Below, piece by piece: positions 23,189 to 26,238 of a DNA stretch of 26,238 nucleotides (the first letter of the stretch is position 1; every line of letters begins with the position of its first letter). The notes beneath the pieces were generated by a model. That model saw only the letters and a list, made by a program, of their open reading frames with translations, had not been told where the DNA came from and did no database searches. Location of the stretch: positions 1-26,238 of the forward strand of contig CAIRFY010000221.1 in the NCBI GenBank assembly GCA_903877945.1. The letters are read 5' to 3'. Source of the DNA: an uncultured Oscillochloris sp. Its GTDB lineage: Bacteria > Chloroflexota > Chloroflexia > Chloroflexales > Chloroflexaceae. The translations under genes were made by a program, and so were the position numbers.

Positions 23189-23720
23189 ATGGCACGCCGG
23201 GTTATTCCTACTGAACGAGCGCAGCGTGTCCGCATATCGCAATCCTCTTGGGGTTGTTGTGTGGAGTCAAGGCTTTAGCCGGATAAGGCCGCCTAAAGGC
23301 TCGACTCCTTTTCATAACCAATTTAGGATTGCTATAGCAGCGGCGAATCGCTGTGGATACTGTCTGAGTCCTCAGCACTTGGTTATGGCTCGCCTGGAGA
23401 TTGAGCATATTGTCCCGCTCGCCAGCGGTGGCACTGATGACGAGGCAAATCTCTGGCTGGCTTGCCCGATCTGCAATGGCCATAAAAGCGACAAGACGCA
23501 CGCACCTGATCCAGAAACTGGTGCGCTGGTACCACTGTTCAACCCGCGTGTTCACGCATGGGCTGAGCATTTCCAATGGATCGATGGCGGTCTCAGGATC
23601 GTCGGACTGACACCCATTGGGCGCATCACGGTTCGTGCGCTGCATCTCAGCGATGACCCGGATGCCATCACGGTGCGGAGTTACTGGATTCTGGCCGGAT
23701 GGCATCCTCCCCAAACATAG
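23189..23720 (+). pseudogene. HNH endonuclease interrupted by a MITE
   Basis: The gene starts at ATG 23189 (MARRVIPTERAQRVRI) and breaks after 16 codons at ATA, where a 100-bp insertion (element plus one TA) shifts the frame. After the insertion a different frame continues AAANRCGYC, then RLEIEHIVPLASGGTDDEAN, LACPICNGHK and the conserved tail LVPLFNPR and SYWILAGWHPP. Joining 23189-23236 to 23337-23720 restores one 143-residue protein with both CxxC zinc-knuckle pairs and the His of the HNH core. HNH enzymes nick or cut DNA through a metal-bound His. Translation from a TTG at 23184 could make an altered N-terminus including the HNH core, so residual function cannot be excluded. Confidence 0.88.
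23235..23336. mobile_element. MITE in the HNH gene with TA duplication
   Basis: The element lies between TA at 23235-23236 and TA at 23335-23336. Its ends are TCGCAATCCT and AGGATTGCTA. Inner arms pair well (GGAGTCAAGGCTTTAG with CTAAAGGCTCGACTCC). It shares ends with the MITE at 17622-17740 but not the interior. It carries no gene and fits IS630/Tc1-mariner-type mobilisation. Confidence 0.83.
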
Positions 23721-23728
23721 ATCTGCAC

Positions 23729-23908
23729 CTACGACTTCACCTGGCTCAGGCGCAGCGCATACGCTAACACGGCAAGCAGATCTTCCTGCTCAAGATCCTC
23801 ATAGTCGGCAAGAATTTCTGAGATCGACATGCCAGCGCTCAGAAGTTCAAGCATTGACTTGACGGGGTAGCGTAAGCCCCGGATAACCGGCTTGTGGTCA
23901 ACCAACAC
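23729..23908 (-). pseudogene. DUF433 protein with a lost N-terminus
   Basis: On the minus strand the frame reads VDHKPVIRGLRYPVKSMLEL, then LSAGMSISEILADYEDLEQE and DLLAVLAYALRLSQ with stop at 23729-23731. This is the DUF433 core and C-terminus. The usual RITINPEICHG start is absent; GTG 23906-23908 or TTG 23903-23905 could start a 59-aa form. It is convergent with the HNH gene, 8 bp away. No DUF5615 partner is adjacent. The missing N-terminal part resembles the remnant at 22075-22154. Confidence 0.75.
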
Positions 23909-23987
23909 TTCCGTCCGCTTTCACCTCCCCCGCACTCCAAAATCGGGTACACTCTCAGCAGGCCAAAGAGCATGGGTAGGAGGGGCT

Positions 23988-24215
23988 ATGACAACCGGGA
24001 GCGAGGCACTGCAATCCGTCCAGTTTGTCACCGTGAAGGGCAAGCGGCTGGCCGTCCTGAGCGCGGACGACTGGGAGGCGTTGATCGAGTGGTTGGAAAC
24101 CATTGAGGATGTTGCTATCGCCAAGGAGGCGTTCGCTCGCCTAAAAGCTGCTGGCGGAGATCGCGCCAAGGCAGGCTGGCTCAAGTGGTCAGATGTCGCG
24201 GATGATCTTGTATGA
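23988..24215 (+). CDS. Antitoxin of a RelE-like module
   Basis: ATG 23988 is preceded by GTAGGAGGGG. The 75-aa product has MTTGSEALQSVQFVTVKGKR, then LAVLSADDWEALIEWLETIE, a typical Phd/YefM-like strand-helix pattern, and a helical charged tail (AKEAFARLKAAGGDRAKAGW). Such antitoxins bind their operator with the N-terminal part and the toxin with the tail. The toxin gene overlaps its stop by 4 bp (ATGA) but is truncated, leaving this as an orphan antitoxin. Confidence 0.8.
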   Translation: MTTGSEALQSVQFVTVKGKRLAVLSADDWEALIEWLETIEDVAIAKEAFARLKAAGGDRAKAGWLKWSDVADDLV

Positions 24216-24289
24216 GCGGGTACGCGATCTTCATCACCCTTCGGGCCTGGGATGAAATGAAGGCACTCCCTGTCCGTCGTCGCCAAGGG
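24212..24289 (+). pseudogene. Truncated RelE-like toxin (N-terminal 26 residues)
   Basis: Starting in the ATGA overlap with the antitoxin, the frame reads MSGYAIFITLRAWDEMKALP VRRRQG, the first strand and helix of a RelE-type toxin. Similarity then ends and the frame runs into sequence antisense to the next antitoxin gene. The catalytic C-terminal part is missing, so the toxin is dead. Confidence 0.72.
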
Positions 24290-24291
24290 GA

Positions 24292-24573
24292 TTATTCAGC
24301 AAGAGATTCTGGCGGCGCAGCGCCTTCCGCATCTACCTCGCGTGCAAGGTCGGCCAATGCCCGCCATGGGCGGTGGTGCCCGGTACGACCCTCAAGAAAG
24401 GCTTGGAAGGGCAAACTGTTGCGAAGCTGTTCAACCTCCTGGTCGAAGTCGTCAGCCTCAGCCAGCAGGTACTCCTTTCCATTCGGTGCAAGCAGCATCA
24501 CCGGGCCATCCTGCACTAATGTGAGCAGCTGTGCCAGATCAACCGGGTGTTCGACAAGATCAATCCGCTTCAT
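24292..24573 (-). CDS. Antitoxin of a RelE-like module (toxin cut)
   Basis: The 93-aa protein starts in an ATGA overlap with the toxin fragment. Its parts are MKRIDLVEHPVDLAQLLTLV, VMLLAPNGKEYLLAEADDFD, VEQLRNSLPFQAFLE and a C-terminal helix (WRALADLAREVDAEGAAPP). It belongs to the same family as 21452-21742 and is the intact relative of the pseudogene at 20448-20655. The stop (TAA, 24292-24294) coincides with the end of the truncated toxin on the other strand. It is open and complete but has no working cognate toxin here. Confidence 0.75.
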   Translation of the reverse strand: MKRIDLVEHPVDLAQLLTLVQDGPVMLLAPNGKEYLLAEADDFDQEVEQLRNSLPFQAFLEGRTGHHRPWRALADLAREVDAEGAAPPESLAE

Positions 24574-24664
24574 AGGTTGACCACCTTTCCCTGATCGTAG
24601 AGCATGTTATGCTCTTTATGGTCGACCGAGACGATCAGAACTATCGCGTAATCATCGGATAGTA
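24570..24664 (-). pseudogene. C-terminal remnant of a RelE-like toxin
   Basis: On the minus strand about 31 codons read ILSDDYAIVLIVSVDHKEHN and MLYDQGKVVNL, matching the last strands of the RelE-like toxin at 21739 (FVVAVGHKVHNKLYIRGKEVDL). The stop overlaps the antitoxin start in CTATGA, as in the intact module. The N-terminal two thirds are gone, and GGAAGTGCTATA, a diverged MITE end, lies at the breakpoint. Confidence 0.75.
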
Positions 24665-24749
24665 TAGCACTTCCGTTTGCCTCATGGCACCCGCCACGTC
24701 CCCTCGCATTCGCGTCTTCCGCCCCGCTTCGTAACGCCCGCACTTCCCC

Positions 24750-24778
24750 TTGCCCCTGTGTACAACTGTGCATATAAT
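24750..24778 (+). promoter_or_regulatory. Strong sigma-70-type promoter of brnTA
   Basis: TTGCCC (24750-24755) and a perfect TATAAT (24773-24778) are separated by 17 bases. The ATG of brnT starts only 8 bases after the -10, so the predicted transcript is leaderless. Confidence 0.75.
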
Positions 24779-24786
24779 GAACGTCT

Positions 24787-25071
24787 ATGAACTACGTCTG
24801 GAACCCAGAGAAAGCGCGTTTCAACCGCGAGAAGCATGGCATCAGGTTTGCTGATGCAGTTGCGGTGCTTGAGGATGTGCTTGCACTGACGATTCCAGAT
24901 CACCACGCCGACGAGGATCGCTTTATCACCATCGGCGAAGATGCCTTCGGGCAGATCCTCGTCGTTGTGTACACCTATCGCGGCGAAGACACCATCCGCA
25001 TGATCTCAGCACGAGTGGCGACCCGGCAGGAGCGCCGGATGTATCGGGAAGGAGCCGACGATGACACCTGA
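24787..25071 (+). CDS. brnT: BrnT toxin
   Basis: The 94-aa protein MNYVWNPEKARFNREKHGIR begins with the BrnT signature WNPEKA..N..KHGI, followed by FADAVAVLEDVLALTIPDHH, EDRFITIGEDAFGQILVVVY and the closing TIRMISARVATRQERRMY. BrnT has a RelE-like fold and cleaves RNA, arresting growth. All conserved elements appear present. It is the first gene of the operon and overlaps brnA by 11 bp. There is no Shine-Dalgarno site: the start codon lies 8 bases after the -10, so the mRNA is probably leaderless. The complex with BrnA normally represses the promoter. Confidence 0.92.
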   Translation: MNYVWNPEKARFNREKHGIRFADAVAVLEDVLALTIPDHHADEDRFITIGEDAFGQILVVVYTYRGEDTIRMISARVATRQERRMYREGADDDT

Positions 25072-25324
25072 CGACATCGAGAAGGAGTACGATTTCACTG
25101 CAGGCACCCGTGGCCCGGTGGCCTCGCTGCCCGGCGGGAAAGCTCGGATCACTATTCGCATTGACGAAGAGATCATCGAGTGGTTTCGCCAGCAGGTTGA
25201 GCAACAGGGCGGCGGGAACTATCAGACGCTGATGAATACCGCCTTGCGCGACTATATCAGCCACCACTCCCTGGAAGATCTGCTGCGGCGGGTCGTGCGC
25301 GAGGAACTCCAGAAGAACGTATGA
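25061..25324 (+). CDS. brnA: BrnA antitoxin
   Basis: The 87-aa protein has KARITIRIDEEIIEWFRQQV followed by GGGNYQTLMNTALRDYI, a ribbon-helix-helix domain for operator binding, and a C-terminal helix (LEDLLRRVVREELQ). BrnA binds BrnT and represses their promoter. The start overlaps the end of brnT and is preceded by GGAG. The product is complete. An EEP-family gene begins 16 bp after its stop and may be in the same transcript. Confidence 0.9.
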   Translation: MTPDDIEKEYDFTAGTRGPVASLPGGKARITIRIDEEIIEWFRQQVEQQGGGNYQTLMNTALRDYISHHSLEDLLRRVVREELQKNV

Positions 25325-25340
25325 GTTACAGGATGCCCAC

Positions 25341-26238
25341 ATGCTAAAGTTAGCGACTCACAACCTCTATAGATGCGGCCCCAAAGATTACTCCGCCTGG
25401 GCACGCGATCTCGCCGTCCTCGACCCGGATATCCTGTTGCTCCAGGAGAGTAGTGAACCAGCCCTCTACGTGGGGAACCTCCCGCCCGAGCGACACGCGC
25501 AGGTACACAGCGCGATCTGGGCGCAGGCGGCGACAAATTACTGGGGCAGCGCGATCTACCTGAAGCAAGGTTCATCCGTAGAGATGTCGCTTCCCGCCGA
25601 ACTGCGCGGCTGGGTGGTCGGTGCCGAGGTGCGTGATCTTGCCTGGCACCCTGCATCCCCCGGCCCGCTGTGCGTCTTCTCCATCCACGCGCCGACCCGC
25701 GTTTCGCGTGACTATGAGGGCGAGGTCAACGCCGCGCTCGACGCCATCGCTTCGCTGGCGACAGGCCACGCCGTGATCATCGGCGGGGACTTCAACGTTA
25801 CGGTGAGCGCACGGCACGGTGCGGAGGAGCGGAGGAATACGCTAGGCGAACGAGCCATTCACCGTCGGCTCCGTGATGAGTTCGGCTTGATCAACTGCTG
25901 GCAGGCGATTCATCCTGACGAGGCTCTGTCCCAAACATACCGCCACTTTTTTAGCGACAACCCACAGCCTTTCCATATTGATGGCCTGTTTGTCCCGGCA
26001 GCGTGGCAACCATTCCTGAAGAGTTGCGAGGTCGCCAATGGCCCGACGTGGCGTGGGACAGTAAACCACCACCCGCCTAAAGGCGGGGGCTTTGCTCTTG
26101 GCGCTACCGACGAGTCGGCATCCGAGCAGTACGGCACGTTTACGGGTGCCCTGCCGGGCGAACCCGGCAGCGGGTGCATCGGCCAACGCCTACGACCTTC
26201 ACCCTTTTACCCGCCGGAGGCTTCCCCGGCGGAACCTG
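25341..26238 (+). CDS. EEP-family endonuclease/exonuclease/phosphatase, 3' end disrupted
   Basis: ATG 25341, preceded by AGGA, opens a frame that reaches the right edge. It shows the EEP fold motifs: ATHNLYR (Asn8), ILLLQES (Glu36), SIHAP, the core GGDFN (Asp150, Asn152) and FHIDGLFVP (Asp214). Members hydrolyse phosphodiester or phosphomonoester bonds with metal ions; DNA repair nucleases and inositol phosphatases belong here. The expected final SDHxP motif is not found: after CEVANGPTWRG (about 26055) the sequence becomes Gly/Pro-rich and coincides with an IS200/IS605-like end. The frame stays open only by chance. The gene is therefore probably inactivated, or its C-terminus replaced. It sits 16 bp behind brnA. 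Confidence 0.75.
   Translation, partial: MLKLATHNLYRCGPKDYSAWARDLAVLDPDILLLQESSEPALYVGNLPPERHAQVHSAIWAQAATNYWGSAIYLKQGSSVEMSLPAELRGWVVGAEVRDLAWHPASPGPLCVFSIHAPTRVSRDYEGEVNAALDAIASLATGHAVIIGGDFNVTVSARHGAEERRNTLGERAIHRRLRDEFGLINCWQAIHPDEALSQTYRHFFSDNPQPFHIDGLFVPAAWQPFLKSCEVANGPTWRGTVNHHPPKGGGFALGATDESASEQYGTFTGALPGEPGSGCIGQRLRPSPFYPPEASPAEP
26058..26238 (-). mobile_element. Probable right end of an IS200/IS605-like (TnpB-type) element
   Basis: The region holds closely spaced hairpins: CCCGCC-TAAA-GGCGGG (26072-26087), CCGA-CGAG-TCGG (26107-26118), GGCAC/GTGCC (26133-26150) and CTGCCGGG-CGAA-CCCGGCAG (26151-26170). Subterminal hairpins of the GGCGGG-TTTA-CCCGCC type mark IS200/IS605 right ends, where the 3' part of the tnpB transcript forms omega RNA. 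The orientation would put tnpB beyond the window, reading toward the EEP gene. No transposase sequence can be confirmed inside the window. Confidence 0.5.

Noticed and set aside
25842..26186. Minus-strand frames at the right edge as TnpB
   Set aside because: No TnpB catalytic or zinc-finger motif is visible; the frames are antisense to the EEP gene and cross the hairpin region.

Overview
The window looks like chromosomal DNA of a Chloroflexota bacterium, probably a filamentous phototroph of the Chloroflexales. This is inferred from gene content and style only: GC-rich DNA, Thr-Pro-Thr lipoprotein linkers, zinc-ribbon/FHA and VWA proteins, a lone dnaN beside an ArsA-like ATPase, and hoxEF. No marker RNA gene is present. 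No tRNA, rRNA or CRISPR array was seen.

Region 1 (1-12.1 kb) is mostly ordinary chromosome. A VWA protein cut by the left edge is followed by a zinc-ribbon/FHA adaptor. A minus-strand block then runs (in transcription order) alpha/beta hydrolase, ArsA-like ATPase, dnaN, a LuxR-type regulator with a degenerate receiver, and a beta-propeller lipoprotein. On the plus strand come a lipoyl E2 acyltransferase with a heptanucleotide repeat in its linker, and an S10 serine carboxypeptidase with a strong terminator.

Region 2 (12.1-18.4 kb) starts the accessory DNA. A 148-bp inverted-repeat element abuts a tyrosine recombinase. Divergent from it is a 781-aa protein fusing a PHP phosphoesterase, an AlbA_2/Schlafen-like domain and C-terminal repeats. 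Convergent to that gene lie hoxF and hoxE, with no hoxU, hoxY or hoxH in the window and with a 115-bp TA-flanked MITE between them.

Region 3 (18.4-26.2 kb) is a dense graveyard of conflict genes. It opens with a 5'-truncated Rhs gene whose AT-rich tip reads as a CHAP-type peptidoglycan hydrolase. About ten toxin-antitoxin loci follow: UPF0175/DUF3368, two RelE-like/antitoxin modules (one with the toxin cut), DUF433 genes and fragments, a second antitoxin/RelE pair with the toxin cut, BrnT/BrnA, and a small protein paired with an HNH endonuclease. Many toxins are broken while the antitoxins remain open. A MITE-like end, AGGATTGCTA followed by TA, or a variant of it, sits at three of the breakpoints. 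In the HNH gene, removing the element and one TA restores the reading frame exactly. The window ends in an EEP-family phosphohydrolase that appears to be cut by the right end of an IS200/IS605-like (TnpB-type) element with strong RNA hairpins.

The most noteworthy items are the MITE family that edits toxin genes, the Rhs-CHAP tip, the PHP-AlbA_2 repeat protein beside the recombinase, and the response regulator with Glu in place of the phosphorylated Asp.
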